The translations under genes and the position numbers were made by a program. The notes below the pieces were generated by a model. That model saw nothing but the letters and a program-made list of their open reading frames with translations. It made no database searches and was not told the DNA's origin. This document shows, piece by piece, positions 1-9,133 of a stretch of 64,000 nucleotides of DNA. The stretch's first letter is position 1. Each line of letters begins with the position of its first letter. The DNA is from an uncultured Dysgonomonas sp. (GTDB taxonomy: Bacteria > Bacteroidota > Bacteroidia > Bacteroidales > Dysgonomonadaceae): the NCBI GenBank assembly GCA_900556485.1, contig USOX01000001.1:248001-312000 (forward strand), given 5' to 3'.

Positions 1-269
1 ATTGCTCCAAGCATGCCACTTGAGACAGCCACCATATATTTGCCTTTTATTTTCTTTTTTAACCCTAAGTTTGCCAGATATGTACTTATGCAAATAATAA
101 GTATACTAAAAAGACTGAGAGCTATTCTCCATACTTTTTCTCTTTCTATATCTGCATCTATCAAACGATATGTATCAGCTTGAAATATGAATATCAGTGT
201 CATAAAAAGCGTAAATTGTATACTACTTGCAAACTTTTTTAATTGAGAGAAAAATCCTTTTGTTTCCAT
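1..269 (-). CDS. Partial membrane protein, N-terminal part only
   Basis: An open frame runs from an ATG at 269 to the window edge, giving about 89 residues that start METKGFFSQLKKFASSIQ. Two hydrophobic stretches are visible, roughly residues 17-30 (IQFTLFMTLIFIFQ) and 50-66 (IALSLFSILIICISTYL), followed by a basic segment (LKKKIKGKY). This is the start of a polytopic inner-membrane protein. The arrangement is reminiscent of the N-terminus of DUF4153-type Bacteroidetes membrane proteins, but that is a guess. It is divergent from ispE. Function unknown; the rest lies outside the window. Confidence 0.6.
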   Translation of the reverse strand, partial: METKGFFSQLKKFASSIQFTLFMTLIFIFQADTYRLIDADIEREKVWRIALSLFSILIICISTYLANLGLKKKIKGKYMVAVSSGMLGA

Positions 270-392
270 TTTATTAATATATTTTGTTTATAGAACAAAG
301 GTTATATTCTTTTTTCATGGCTGAAAATCTGTTTAACCAACAACTCTTTTTCATAAATAAAAGTACAATTTTTCTATATAAAGAGATTGAAC

Positions 393-400
393 TATCTTTG
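393..400 (+). promoter_or_regulatory. Bacteroidetes -7 box before ispE
   Basis: TATCTTTG matches the Bacteroidetes sigma-ABfr -7 consensus TAnnTTTG and lies 20 bases before the ispE ATG. No clear TTTG -33 box was found at the usual 19-21 nt spacing. Confidence 0.5.
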
Positions 401-420
401 TTAATGTAAAAATATATAGA

Positions 421-1245
421 ATGATAACTTTCCCTAACGCAAAAATTAATTTAGGACTAAATATAATATCTAAACGTCCTGATGGATATCATAATTTGGA
501 AACTGTTTTTTACCCAGTGCCTATAAAAGATGCCCTTGAAATAATCGTAAGGGGAAATCAGCATGAAGATACTCTTGTTGAAGCCGGAACAAAAGTAGAT
601 GCAACTCCTGATTGTAATTTGGTAATGAGGGCTTTGAAGTTAATGAGGGAAAAATACTTTTTCCCAAAAGTAGAAGTACATCTACTAAAAAAGATACCTT
701 TTGGAGCAGGATTAGGAGGGGGATCTGCCGATGCTTCATTTATGTTGAGATTATTAAATGACACTTTTGAATTAAAGATCGCAGATGAAGAATTGATTTC
801 TTTAGCAGCACACTTGGGAGCCGATTGTCCGTTCTTTATTCATAATCGTCCTATATTTGCATCAGGAATAGGAGAAATATTTGAAGATATAAAAGTTTCT
901 TTAAATGGATATTATTTGGTATTGATTAAACCGGATATACATGTGTCAACCAAAGATGCTTTTTCTGAGATAAAACCACAATTGCCAGAATTATCTTTGA
1001 AAGAGGTTGTCAAAAGGCCTGTTTCGGATTGGAAAGATTTGATGATAAACGATTTTGAGAAAAGCGTATTCGCCAAGTATCCTAAAATAAGAGAAATAAA
1101 AGATAGCCTATATGATAAAGGGGCTATATATGCTTCGATGTCCGGTTCTGGATCTTCTGTTTTTGGTATTTTTAATAAAGATATGAAAGATATTCAAGCC
1201 GATTATCTGGATTGTTATGTATGGACTGGTAAATTAATATACTAG
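421..1245 (+). CDS. ispE: 4-diphosphocytidyl-2-C-methyl-D-erythritol kinase
   Basis: IspE phosphorylates CDP-methylerythritol at the 2-hydroxyl in the cytosolic MEP pathway to isoprenoids. The 274-residue protein is a GHMP kinase of normal length. The N-terminal motif FPNAKINLGL carries the expected Lys8. The glycine-rich ATP loop PFGAGLGGGSADAS is at about residues 93-106. The catalytic Asp region LGADCPFFI is near 132-140, and the C-terminal GHMP motif MSGSGSSVFGIF is near 239-250. The ATG follows a TATCTTTG box by 20 bases, which supports this start. The acyltransferase gene follows after only 6 bases, so the two are probably co-transcribed. Confidence 0.95.
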   Translation: MITFPNAKINLGLNIISKRPDGYHNLETVFYPVPIKDALEIIVRGNQHEDTLVEAGTKVDATPDCNLVMRALKLMREKYFFPKVEVHLLKKIPFGAGLGGGSADASFMLRLLNDTFELKIADEELISLAAHLGADCPFFIHNRPIFASGIGEIFEDIKVSLNGYYLVLIKPDIHVSTKDAFSEIKPQLPELSLKEVVKRPVSDWKDLMINDFEKSVFAKYPKIREIKDSLYDKGAIYASMSGSGSSVFGIFNKDMKDIQADYLDCYVWTGKLIY

Positions 1246-1251
1246 GTTAAT

Positions 1252-2250
1252 ATGAATATATTACAACAAATATCAAAGCATAGGACTGTATTGATGGGAG
1301 TGGCTATTCTTTGGATAGTACTGTATCATTCAGGATTTCAATGTTTTCCATTTTGTTGTCAACCAATGAGGTTCATTCAGGATTCAGGTTATGGAGGTGT
1401 TGATATTTTCTTATTTCTTTCAGGCTTTGGGTTATATTATTCTTCATTGAAAAGTGAATCAAAATTGAGCTTTTATAGAAAAAGATTCTTCCGTATTTTT
1501 CCGGCATATATAATTATTGTTACTCTTGCTGTGTTGATAGGACATGAATCTGCTTCATCTTATTTATATAAAGTTACAACTATTGGTTTTTGGCTTAACG
1601 AGGGCTATTTCGATTGGTATGTTCCATCAATCGTAGTACTATACTTATTGTTTCCCTTCTATATTAAATTATTTAATAGAAAGCCTCTTATTACTACAAT
1701 TTTTGCAATTATATTGGGATTAATTATAACCTTTATTTTTGGCAGATATTTTCTCAATCTTGGACAAATTATCTTACTTTTTCTTACTCGTATTCCTATT
1801 TTTGTGATAGGCATATTTATAGGTAAACTATCTACAGAGAAAAGCTTTTCTTCATCTATAATGAAACCTTTGTCTTATATATTAATGCTGTTGGGTTTCG
1901 CAGGTTTGTTTTATATCAAAACTGATCCGGTCTTTACTCCATATTTGTGGAAAGGATTACATTGGCTGCCATTTGCTATAATTGTGCCCGGCCTTATTTT
2001 ATTGCTTTCGTCACTATTTAAAAGGTTTTATAATAAATATATTTACAAAGGATTTACTTTCCTTGGCAATATATGTTTCGAATTGTATCTGAGTCATATG
2101 CTTCTTTTTATGTATCGGGATTATTGGGCATTAAAGTATAATTTAAATATCGATCTGGTTACATTTATATTTATTCTAATAAGCTTACCTATTGCTTATT
2201 TCTTGAATCAGGTGAGCAATGTAGTTGCAAAAAAGTGTATTAGAGCCTAA
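1252..2250 (+). CDS. Acyltransferase 3 family membrane protein
   Basis: A 332-residue polytopic membrane protein of the acyltransferase-3 (OafA/NodX-like) family, which transfers acetyl or other acyl groups to sugars of surface glycans. Visible signs are an N-terminal LYHSGF (family His region), GGVDIFLFLSGFGLYYS, and FYRKRFFRIFPAY after TM2, a typical family signature. About nine to ten hydrophobic segments follow, ending with ELYLSHMLLFMYRDYW. The gene starts 6 bases after ispE, probably in the same transcript. The substrate cannot be told from the sequence; O-antigen, capsule or peptidoglycan are all possible. Confidence 0.85.
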   Translation: MNILQQISKHRTVLMGVAILWIVLYHSGFQCFPFCCQPMRFIQDSGYGGVDIFLFLSGFGLYYSSLKSESKLSFYRKRFFRIFPAYIIIVTLAVLIGHESASSYLYKVTTIGFWLNEGYFDWYVPSIVVLYLLFPFYIKLFNRKPLITTIFAIILGLIITFIFGRYFLNLGQIILLFLTRIPIFVIGIFIGKLSTEKSFSSSIMKPLSYILMLLGFAGLFYIKTDPVFTPYLWKGLHWLPFAIIVPGLILLLSSLFKRFYNKYIYKGFTFLGNICFELYLSHMLLFMYRDYWALKYNLNIDLVTFIFILISLPIAYFLNQVSNVVAKKCIRA

Positions 2251-2327
2251 TCCTAATTATATATAAAATCATTTACTGTTTATGGTCTATAAACAGTAAG
2301 CATCTTCATTTTTTGAAAATTATGTCG

Positions 2328-2335
2328 TACCTTTG
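2328..2335 (+). promoter_or_regulatory. Bacteroidetes -7 box before lytic transglycosylase
   Basis: TACCTTTG fits TAnnTTTG and lies 43 bases before the chosen ATG at 2379. Transcription starting just after it would exclude most of the alternative GTG-initiated extension at 2355. Confidence 0.5.
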
Positions 2336-2378
2336 ATAGTTATTATCTATTTAAGTGTTATTGTCAATTTATCCGAAA

Positions 2379-3359
2379 ATGAAGAAAAAAATACTATTAT
2401 ATATTATACCAATTATTCCTGTTTGTCTACTCGCAGCAATGTTATTATCTAACAACAGTCAGGTAGAGGTTGAATCTAAAACTCCTTTTGTATTATCTAT
2501 GACTCGTTCGATAGAAGTGCCTCATAAAGTAACTTTTGCCGGGGAAGATATTTCGTTGGAACGATATGATTTACATGAGCGTTTTGATAGAGAGATTAAT
2601 GGCTTTACATATCTCCATTCGACTACATTATTACTTATAAAGAAAGCAAACAGATATTTTCCTATCATAGAACCAATATTGAAAGAGAATAATATACCTG
2701 AAGATTTTAAATATCTTGCTGTAATAGAAAGTAATTTGAATCATAGAGCTGTATCTTCTGCCAGTGCTGCCGGATTATGGCAGTTTATGCCGAAAACAGC
2801 ACCAAATTATGGTCTGGAGGTTAGTTCAGAGGTGGATGAAAGGTATTCCATCGAAAAATCGACTGTTGCGGCTTGTAAATACTTTAAAGAAGCTTATGCT
2901 AAATATGGTAATTGGGCTAGTGTTGCTCTATCATACAATGCCGGTCAAGGGCGTATCAGCGGCGAAATAAATAAACAACAAGCTGAAAGCGGGTTAGACC
3001 TTTGGTTGGTAGATGAGACATCACGGTATTATTTCCGTATGTTGGCTATAAAGCAAGTTTTCGAGAACCCATATAAATATGGATTTGTTATAACATCAAA
3101 AGATTTATATAAACCGATAGAATTTAAAGAAGTCGTAGTAACACAATCTATTCCTGATCTGGCAGATTTTGCTAAACAGAATGGAGTAACTTATGCACAG
3201 CTGAAAGATTTCAATTCTTGGTTGAGAGACCGTAAATTGACAATTTCAGCGAGAAGCAGGAGTTCTTATACAATACTTATTCCTACTCAGGAATCGCTTT
3301 TTTATAAAAAAGGCGATAAGGTAAAAGTGCATGACAGAGCGTGGGTTACGAACGATTAA
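2379..3359 (+). CDS. Lytic transglycosylase, SLT/MltD-like
   Basis: A 326-residue secreted or membrane-anchored murein lytic transglycosylase that cleaves the MurNAc-GlcNAc bond. MKKKILLYIIPIIPVCLLAAMLL is a signal peptide or anchor, which is why I prefer the ATG at 2379 to the in-frame GTG at 2355. The SLT core spans about residues 95-235: LAVIESNLNHRAVSSASAAG holds the catalytic Glu117, followed by GLWQFMPKTA and ALSYNAGQG. The C-terminal ~80 residues resemble the linker and LysM-like tail of MltD proteins (FNSWLRDRKL...YTILIP) but carry no clear full LysM. uvrA follows 32 bases after the stop. Confidence 0.88.
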   Translation: MKKKILLYIIPIIPVCLLAAMLLSNNSQVEVESKTPFVLSMTRSIEVPHKVTFAGEDISLERYDLHERFDREINGFTYLHSTTLLLIKKANRYFPIIEPILKENNIPEDFKYLAVIESNLNHRAVSSASAAGLWQFMPKTAPNYGLEVSSEVDERYSIEKSTVAACKYFKEAYAKYGNWASVALSYNAGQGRISGEINKQQAESGLDLWLVDETSRYYFRMLAIKQVFENPYKYGFVITSKDLYKPIEFKEVVVTQSIPDLADFAKQNGVTYAQLKDFNSWLRDRKLTISARSRSSYTILIPTQESLFYKKGDKVKVHDRAWVTND

Positions 3360-3391
3360 AAACTATTGTTGAAAAAGGAGCATTTTATTTA

Positions 3392-6229
3392 ATGGAAACA
3401 AATACGCCGGAAGCAAAAGAGACTATAAACGTGTACGGTGCACGTGTTCACAATCTAAAAAACATTGATGTAGAAATACCACGCGACTCATTAGTGGTAA
3501 TTACAGGACTTAGCGGTAGTGGAAAATCTTCATTAGCATTCGATACAATTTTTGCAGAGGGACAGAGAAGGTATATAGAAACATTTTCGGCATATGCCAG
3601 AAATTTTCTTGGAGGAATGGAACGTCCCGATGTTGATAAAATAACAGGGCTTAGTCCGGTTATTTCTATCGAGCAGAAGACCACAAACCGAAATCCACGC
3701 TCTACAGTAGGTACTACAACCGAGATTTACGACTTTCTTCGCTTATTGTATGCTCGTGCAGGTGATGCATATTCGTACCTTACAGGAGAGAAGATGGTCA
3801 AATATACAGAAGAACAGATACTCGAACTGGTAATGGAACGGTACCTGGGTAAAAAGATATATCTATTAGCTCCGGTAGTGCGTAACCGTAAAGGGCATTA
3901 TAAAGAATTATTTGAACAGATAAGCAAGAAGGGATATCTGACAGTTCGCGTGGATGGTGTTATTCGCGAGATATTACCGGGTATGCGGCTTGATAGATAT
4001 AAGATGCACAGTGTGGAAATACTTATCGACAAGCTTGCTGTTTCGAATAAATTTGCAGATAATCTAAAATCCAGTCTTCGTACTGCTATGAAGCAAGGAG
4101 ATGGTTTGATAATGATACAGGATGTAGAAACGGAGGAAGTTCGCCATTTTAGCCGTCAATTGATGTGTCCAAGTACAGGGCTTTCGTATAGTGAACCGGC
4201 TCCACATACATTCTCTTTCAATTCTCCATATGGCGCTTGTCCAAGATGTAAGGGGTTAGGGTATGTTAATCAGATAGATATTGATAAAATAGTTCCAAAA
4301 CCTCAATTAAGTATCTATGCAGGGGGGATTGTTCCATTAGGAAAATATAAAAACTCATTGTTCTTTTGGCAAATAGAAGCTATCTGTGAAAAATATGGAG
4401 TAACTATTAAGACTCCGATAAAAGACATTCCACAAGAAGCTATTGATGATATAATGTTTGGTACTGATGAGCGTTTACAAATAAAAAATGAATCGTTAGG
4501 TACTTCCAACTATGTGGTAGCGTTCGAAGGTGTTGCTAAATATATAGAGATGCAGCAGGATAGCGATTCTTCTGCTTCAGCTCAGAAATGGGCGGAACAG
4601 TTTATCAAAACTGATGTATGTCCCGATTGTAATGGGCAACGATTGAATAAAGAGGCTCTTCATTATAAAATAAATGGAAAGAATATTGCTGAATTAGCAG
4701 AGATGGATATCAGCCGCCTGTACGAATGGATACAGGATATGGATGAGCATACTTCTGAACGTCAGAAAGTGATTGCTTCTGAAATTAAGAAGGAGATTGT
4801 TTCCCGTTTGTCTTTCTTGTTAGATGTTGGGTTAAATTACCTTTCACTCAACAGGGCTTCTGTTACTCTTTCGGGAGGAGAAAGCCAACGTATTCGATTG
4901 GCTACGCAGATTGGTTCTCAATTAGTGAATGTACTTTATATTCTTGATGAGCCTAGTATAGGGCTTCACCAGAGAGATAATAATCGTTTGATAGATTCTT
5001 TAAAGAAGCTTCGTGATACAGGAAACTCGGTAGTTGTGGTTGAACATGACAAAGATATAATGCTTGATGCCGATTATGTTGTAGACATGGGGCCATATGC
5101 TGGTAGGAGAGGAGGGAAGGTTGTATTTTCCGGAACTCCAAAAGAAATGCTTGAGGCAAATACAATGACAGCCGATTATCTGAATGGAAGGTTAAAAATT
5201 GAAATACCAAAGAAGAGAAGACGTGGTAATGGCAAAAAGATTACATTGAAAGACGCAACCGGGCATAATCTGAAAAATGTTTCGGTAACTTTTCCGCTAA
5301 ATACCTTTATCTGTGTTACAGGAGTCTCCGGTAGTGGAAAATCTAGTCTTATAAACGGAACATTACAGCCAATTCTAAGTCAGCATCTATATCGCTCACT
5401 TGCTGATCCTCTGCCATACAAATCACTGGATGGTATCGAAAATATAGATAAGGTAATCAGTGTCGATCAATCTCCTATTGGGAGAACTCCTCGCTCAAAT
5501 CCTGCTACATATACAGGTGTATTCTCGGATATAAGAAACCTTTTTGTAAACCTGCCCGAATCTAAAATAAGGGGATATAAGGCAGGGCGCTTCTCATTCA
5601 ATGTGAAAGGTGGACGATGTGAAGTATGTGGAGGAAATGGATATAAAACGATTGGTATGAATTTCTTGCCGGATGTATATGTCCAATGTGAAGAGTGTCA
5701 TGGAAAAAGATATAATAGAGAGACGCTCGAAGTTCGCTTTAAAGGAAAGTCAATCGCAGATGTGTTGGATATGACTATCAATATGGCTGTTGAGTTTTTT
5801 GAGAATGTACCTAATATTTTGCATAAGATAAAAGTCTTGCAAGAAGTTGGATTAGGATACTTGAAGTTAGGGCAACCTTCAACTACACTTTCGGGAGGAG
5901 AATCCCAAAGGGTAAAACTGGCTTCCGAATTAGCTCGTATAGATACAGGTAATACTATCTATATATTAGACGAACCGACAACAGGACTACATTTTGAAGA
6001 TATTCGTGTCCTGCTGGGAGTCTTGAATAAATTGGTTGACAGAGGTAATACAGTTATTGTAATAGAACACAATCAGGATATAATTAAGAGTGCTGACTAT
6101 ATAATTGATATGGGACCGGAAGGTGGTGTCGGTGGAGGAACTGTTGTTGCATATGGTAAACCCGAAAATGTTGCAAAAGTAGAAAATAGTTTTACGGCAG
6201 AGTATCTTAAAAGAGAGCTGAAAAATTAA
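3392..6229 (+). CDS. uvrA: Excinuclease ABC subunit A
   Basis: UvrA is the DNA damage sensor of nucleotide excision repair; as a dimer it loads UvrB. The 945-residue product has two ABC ATPase halves. Walker [13 protein letters not shown] is at about residues 39-50, and [12 protein letters not shown] begins the second half. Two LSGGESQR signatures are present, each with its Walker B ([11 protein letters not shown] and [11 protein letters not shown]). The large C-terminal zinc finger CEVCGG...CEECHG is intact, and the first CPRCKG/CPDCNG pair is present. I use the ATG at 3392, whose product reads [10 protein letters not shown]. The open frame extends further upstream but would overlap the preceding gene. 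Confidence 0.97.
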   Translation: METNTPEAKETINVYGARVHNLKNIDVEIPRDSLVVITGLSGSGKSSLAFDTIFAEGQRRYIETFSAYARNFLGGMERPDVDKITGLSPVISIEQKTTNRNPRSTVGTTTEIYDFLRLLYARAGDAYSYLTGEKMVKYTEEQILELVMERYLGKKIYLLAPVVRNRKGHYKELFEQISKKGYLTVRVDGVIREILPGMRLDRYKMHSVEILIDKLAVSNKFADNLKSSLRTAMKQGDGLIMIQDVETEEVRHFSRQLMCPSTGLSYSEPAPHTFSFNSPYGACPRCKGLGYVNQIDIDKIVPKPQLSIYAGGIVPLGKYKNSLFFWQIEAICEKYGVTIKTPIKDIPQEAIDDIMFGTDERLQIKNESLGTSNYVVAFEGVAKYIEMQQDSDSSASAQKWAEQFIKTDVCPDCNGQRLNKEALHYKINGKNIAELAEMDISRLYEWIQDMDEHTSERQKVIASEIKKEIVSRLSFLLDVGLNYLSLNRASVTLSGGESQRIRLATQIGSQLVNVLYILDEPSIGLHQRDNNRLIDSLKKLRDTGNSVVVVEHDKDIMLDADYVVDMGPYAGRRGGKVVFSGTPKEMLEANTMTADYLNGRLKIEIPKKRRRGNGKKITLKDATGHNLKNVSVTFPLNTFICVTGVSGSGKSSLINGTLQPILSQHLYRSLADPLPYKSLDGIENIDKVISVDQSPIGRTPRSNPATYTGVFSDIRNLFVNLPESKIRGYKAGRFSFNVKGGRCEVCGGNGYKTIGMNFLPDVYVQCEECHGKRYNRETLEVRFKGKSIADVLDMTINMAVEFFENVPNILHKIKVLQEVGLGYLKLGQPSTTLSGGESQRVKLASELARIDTGNTIYILDEPTTGLHFEDIRVLLGVLNKLVDRGNTVIVIEHNQDIIKSADYIIDMGPEGGVGGGTVVAYGKPENVAKVENSFTAEYLKRELKN

Positions 6230-6301
6230 TTAAAACCTCCTTAAAAGAATATAAAATTCAAAAAAAATAGAATATTATCATTGTTAGTCTATAAAAATCA
6301 T

Positions 6302-6309
6302 TATCTTTG
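6302..6309 (+). promoter_or_regulatory. Promoter of putative non-coding RNA
   Basis: TATCTTTG is an exact TAnnTTTG -7 box. A partial -33 box (TTG, 6281-6283) lies 18 nt upstream. No start codon with a long reading frame follows, and the transcript would instead cover the structured region ending in a strong terminator at 6589-6625. Confidence 0.55.
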
Positions 6310-6315
6310 TTAACA

Positions 6316-6625
6316 GATCATACACAGCATAGAGTTATATAAAATATGAAGTCACAACCTCAAAAGAACTGAAACAAAGCAAAGAAACACTGCCGAATAA
6401 AGATTCTGTAGCGTATTTTTGTATGAGGTTGGAAAATGATCTATTAAACTTTGATTAAAATATAAGGGGTATTACCCTGAAAATATATATCGTACACAGA
6501 GTTGGTTCCTGAGATTATTTATGAACCAAATTATCAGGCTGCAATCAGCTCTATTGTGTAGTTTTGTAAAGTTTGTGTTAAGGTTGGGAAGTCTGCGAAG
6601 TTGATTTCGCGGACTTTCTTTTTTT
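6316..6625 (+). ncRNA. Structured non-coding RNA, possibly 6S/Bacteroidales-1-like
   Basis: This roughly 310-nt stretch lies between uvrA and the convergent glutamine synthetase gene, has no convincing reading frame, and runs from a -7 box to an intrinsic terminator. Several long-range pairings are exact. 6321-6326 plus 6329-6334 pair with 6549-6560 (12 bp with a 2-nt bulge), closing the molecule. 6355-6362 pairs with 6424-6431 (CAACCTCA/TGAGGTTG). 6502-6508 pairs with 6523-6529 (TTGGTTC/GAACCAA). A small hairpin is centred on GGGTATTACCC near 6467. A closing helix around a long interrupted rod is like 6S RNA or the uncharacterised Bacteroidales-1 motif, but family membership is unproven. It is not tmRNA, RNase P RNA or SRP RNA as far as I can see. 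Confidence 0.6.
6589..6625 (+). terminator. Rho-independent terminator of the ncRNA
   Basis: AAGTCtGCGAA (6589-6599) pairs with TTCGCgGACTT (6606-6616) over 11 positions including one G-T, with a 6-nt loop. It is followed by a T-rich tail 6617-6625. Confidence 0.85.
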
Positions 6626-6722
6626 ATGTCTTCCTATATTCATCTCATTTCCCCTTGCATATAAAAACAAAACCCCGATACCAAAAGATACCGGGATTCC
6701 AATACTATCTTCTAATGTTTAT

Positions 6723-8900
6723 TTAACGAATAAATAACAACTCTCTATATTTAGCCAATGGCCACATTTCATTATCTACGATTAGCTCCAGCTTGTCTAC
6801 ATGATAACGGATTTCATCCAGATAAGGAGCTACATTATCATGATAAGCAACAGCCTTTTCTCGTTCACTTTCTATATTGTTTGCAGCCTTACGAGCATCA
6901 ATCATTTCGTGTACCTTTGCATTTATCGCATTAACATGTATAGAAACTTTCTCTATCAGTCTGATTTGTTCAGCTCCCAGTGTTTTATAATCATCTGAGA
7001 TATCTTTCAGCTTCGATACGTTTGTCAACAGTATTGATTGATATGAAATAGCTACAGGGATAATATGGTTGAGGGCAAGATCACCTAACACACGTGATTC
7101 AATCTGGATTTTCTTTGTATAAGTTTCCCATTTCACTTCGTTACGTGCATGAAGCTCTACTTCAGACAGGATACTGTTGAAAGTTATGATACTCTGTTTA
7201 GACGTATAGCTGTCATAGATAAGAGGCACACTTGTTTCGCAATCAAGCTTACGCTTTTTAGCTTCTTCTTTCCATTCGTCACTATATCCATTTCCATTGA
7301 AGCGGATAGGGCGTGATTCTTTAATGTATTTCTTCAATACTTCATATAAAGCTTCTTCTTTCGATTTGCCTTTCTCAATCAGAGTATCTACTTCTTGTTT
7401 AAATGTTCTGAGTTGTTCAGCTACAGAAGCATTAAGAGCAGTCATTGCCGATGCACAGTTTGCAGAAGATCCTACAGCACGGAATTCAAAACGGTTTCCG
7501 GTAAAGGCAAACGGAGATGTACGGTTACGGTCAGTATTATCAAGTAATATTTCAGGTATCTGTCCTACACCAAGGCTGATTTGTTTCTTGCTGTCTACAA
7601 CAATAGCATCCTTTACAGAACTTTTCTCAAATTTATCAAGTATGTCACTAACCTGCGTACCAAGGAATACCGAAATAATTGCAGGAGGTGCCTCATTTGC
7701 TCCAAGGCGATGAGCATTAGTAGCCGATGATATCGAAGCCTTTAATAAGCCATTGTTTTTATATACGGCAGCTAAGATGTTGACAACGAAAGTGATAAAG
7801 CGGAGATTGTCTACTTTGTCTTTCCCGGGAGAAAATAAGTTGATACCATTATCTGTACATAGCGACCAGTTGTTATGCTTACCTGATCCGTTAATTCCTT
7901 TGAATGGTTTCTCATGGAATAGGATGCGGAACGAATGTTTGCGGGCAACCCTGTCCATTACAGACATTACCAAAAGGTTGTGGTCTACCGCAAGGTTGCA
8001 TTCTTCGTATATCGGAGCTAACTCAAACTGGTTTGGAGCTACTTCATTATGACGGGTTTTTACAGGGATTCCAAGGGCATACGACTCATACTCAAGTTCT
8101 TCCATGAATTTCTGTACGCGCTCTGGTATCGCTCCAAAATAGTGGTCTTCTAATTGTTGATTTTTAGCACTTTCGTGGCTCATTAGCGTTCTGCCCGTAA
8201 GTGCCAGATCTGGACGTGCCATAAAAAGGTCTTCGTCGACAAGGAAATATTCTTGTTCCCATCCAAGGTTAGCTATTATCTTTTTAACCTCTGGGTTGAA
8301 GTAATGTACTACCTCTGTAGCTGCTTTATCCACAGCTGCCAAAGCTTTCAATAGAGGGGTTTTATAGTCAAGAGCCTCTCCTGTATAAGAGATAAATATA
8401 GTAGGGATACATAATGTGTCGCCTACAATAAAGGCTGGAGATGACGGATCCCATGCAGAATATCCTCTCGCCTCGAAAGTGTTGCGAAGTCCTCCAGAAG
8501 GGAAGCTGGATGCATCAGGCTCTTGTTGAGCGAGAAGTTTTCCTTCAAATTCTTCGATAAGGCCGCCTTGTCCATCATGTTCTACAAAAGCATCATGTTT
8601 TTCAGCAGTTCCATCTGTCAAAGGATGGAACCAGTGAGTATAGTGAGTTACTCCGTTTTCTAAAGCCCACATACGCATTCCTGCTGCAACATGCTCTGCA
8701 AGATTACGATTTACAGATTGCCCTTTATCGATGGCATCACTAAGAGCTTTAAAAGTTTCTTTCGATAGGTATTTTGTCATAGCCTTACGGTTGAATACCT
8801 TTTCGCCGTAATATTCCGATGTTTTGCTTTTCGGTTTCTTCACCTCTACGGGTTTTCTTTCCGAGGCAATCGCTACTGCTTTGAAACGTAACTTTGTCAT
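6723..8900 (-). CDS. glnN: Type III glutamine synthetase (GSIII)
   Basis: It condenses glutamate and ammonia with ATP to glutamine in the cytosol. At 725 residues it has the length of the GSIII (GlnN) family typical of Bacteroidetes, well above GSI and GSII. Visible motifs are the ATP-binding GINGSGKHNNWS, KTRHNEVAPNQFELAP around the central active site, ANEAPPAIISVFLG, and NRTSPFAFTGNRFEFRAVGS. The C-terminal helical region is GSIII-specific. The ATG at 8900 gives MTKLRFKAVAIASERKP. A MITE-like insertion begins only 40 bases upstream and separates it from dapL. Product feeds GltBD, encoded 50 kb away in the same window. Confidence 0.95.
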   Translation of the reverse strand: MTKLRFKAVAIASERKPVEVKKPKSKTSEYYGEKVFNRKAMTKYLSKETFKALSDAIDKGQSVNRNLAEHVAAGMRMWALENGVTHYTHWFHPLTDGTAEKHDAFVEHDGQGGLIEEFEGKLLAQQEPDASSFPSGGLRNTFEARGYSAWDPSSPAFIVGDTLCIPTIFISYTGEALDYKTPLLKALAAVDKAATEVVHYFNPEVKKIIANLGWEQEYFLVDEDLFMARPDLALTGRTLMSHESAKNQQLEDHYFGAIPERVQKFMEELEYESYALGIPVKTRHNEVAPNQFELAPIYEECNLAVDHNLLVMSVMDRVARKHSFRILFHEKPFKGINGSGKHNNWSLCTDNGINLFSPGKDKVDNLRFITFVVNILAAVYKNNGLLKASISSATNAHRLGANEAPPAIISVFLGTQVSDILDKFEKSSVKDAIVVDSKKQISLGVGQIPEILLDNTDRNRTSPFAFTGNRFEFRAVGSSANCASAMTALNASVAEQLRTFKQEVDTLIEKGKSKEEALYEVLKKYIKESRPIRFNGNGYSDEWKEEAKKRKLDCETSVPLIYDSYTSKQSIITFNSILSEVELHARNEVKWETYTKKIQIESRVLGDLALNHIIPVAISYQSILLTNVSKLKDISDDYKTLGAEQIRLIEKVSIHVNAINAKVHEMIDARKAANNIESEREKAVAYHDNVAPYLDEIRYHVDKLELIVDNEMWPLAKYRELLFIR

Positions 8901-8937
8901 AAATGTGATTTTATAGAGTTTTATATAATTTCGTTAT

Positions 8938-8940
8938 TTA
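8938..8940. repeat. Left target-site duplication (TTA) of MITE copy 1
   Basis: TTA directly before the terminal inverted repeat starting at 8941, matched by TTA at 9134-9136 on the other side. Confidence 0.5.
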
Positions 8941-9133
8941 GAGTCTGTTTAAATTTTATAGCAAAACTTTTTTATGGCTATTTTTAGATGGATTTTATTA
9001 TTTTTCTCTAGCAGGTTTAGCAGGCTAAACCAAGAGGAAAAAGGGTAAAATACGCTAAAAAGAGCAGAAAAAGTTGCTAAGAATAATAACTGGAGCCTAT
9101 AAGAAAAATTTTCGCTAAAATTTAAACAGGCTC
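8941..9133 (+). mobile_element. MITE-like element, copy 1 (193 bp)
   Basis: Non-coding element with terminal inverted repeats GAGTCTGTTTAAATTTTA (left) and, read from the right end, GAGCCTGTTTAAATTTTA. It is flanked by TTA on both sides. Shared internal blocks, for example the stretch around GGCTATTTTTAGATGG and ACGCTAAAAAGAGCA, recur in inverted orientation at 47648-47859. The right end can fold as a hairpin: 9093-9098 GAGCCT with 9128-9133 AGGCTC, enclosing 9106-9112/9117-9123 around CGCT. A 3-bp TNA-type duplication recalls the IS1031 branch of the IS5 family, which is only an inference. No transposase is present. Confidence 0.75.

Noticed and set aside
6672..6715. Direct repeat GATACC-AAAA-GATACC near the GSIII end as a terminator
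   Set aside because: The main similarity is a direct, not inverted, repeat; only a 4-bp CCCG/CGGG stem can form, so a terminator call is not supported.
7297..7713. 138-codon plus-strand frame opposite GSIII
   Set aside because: It lies entirely antisense to the well-conserved glutamine synthetase frame, with composition driven by the opposite strand.
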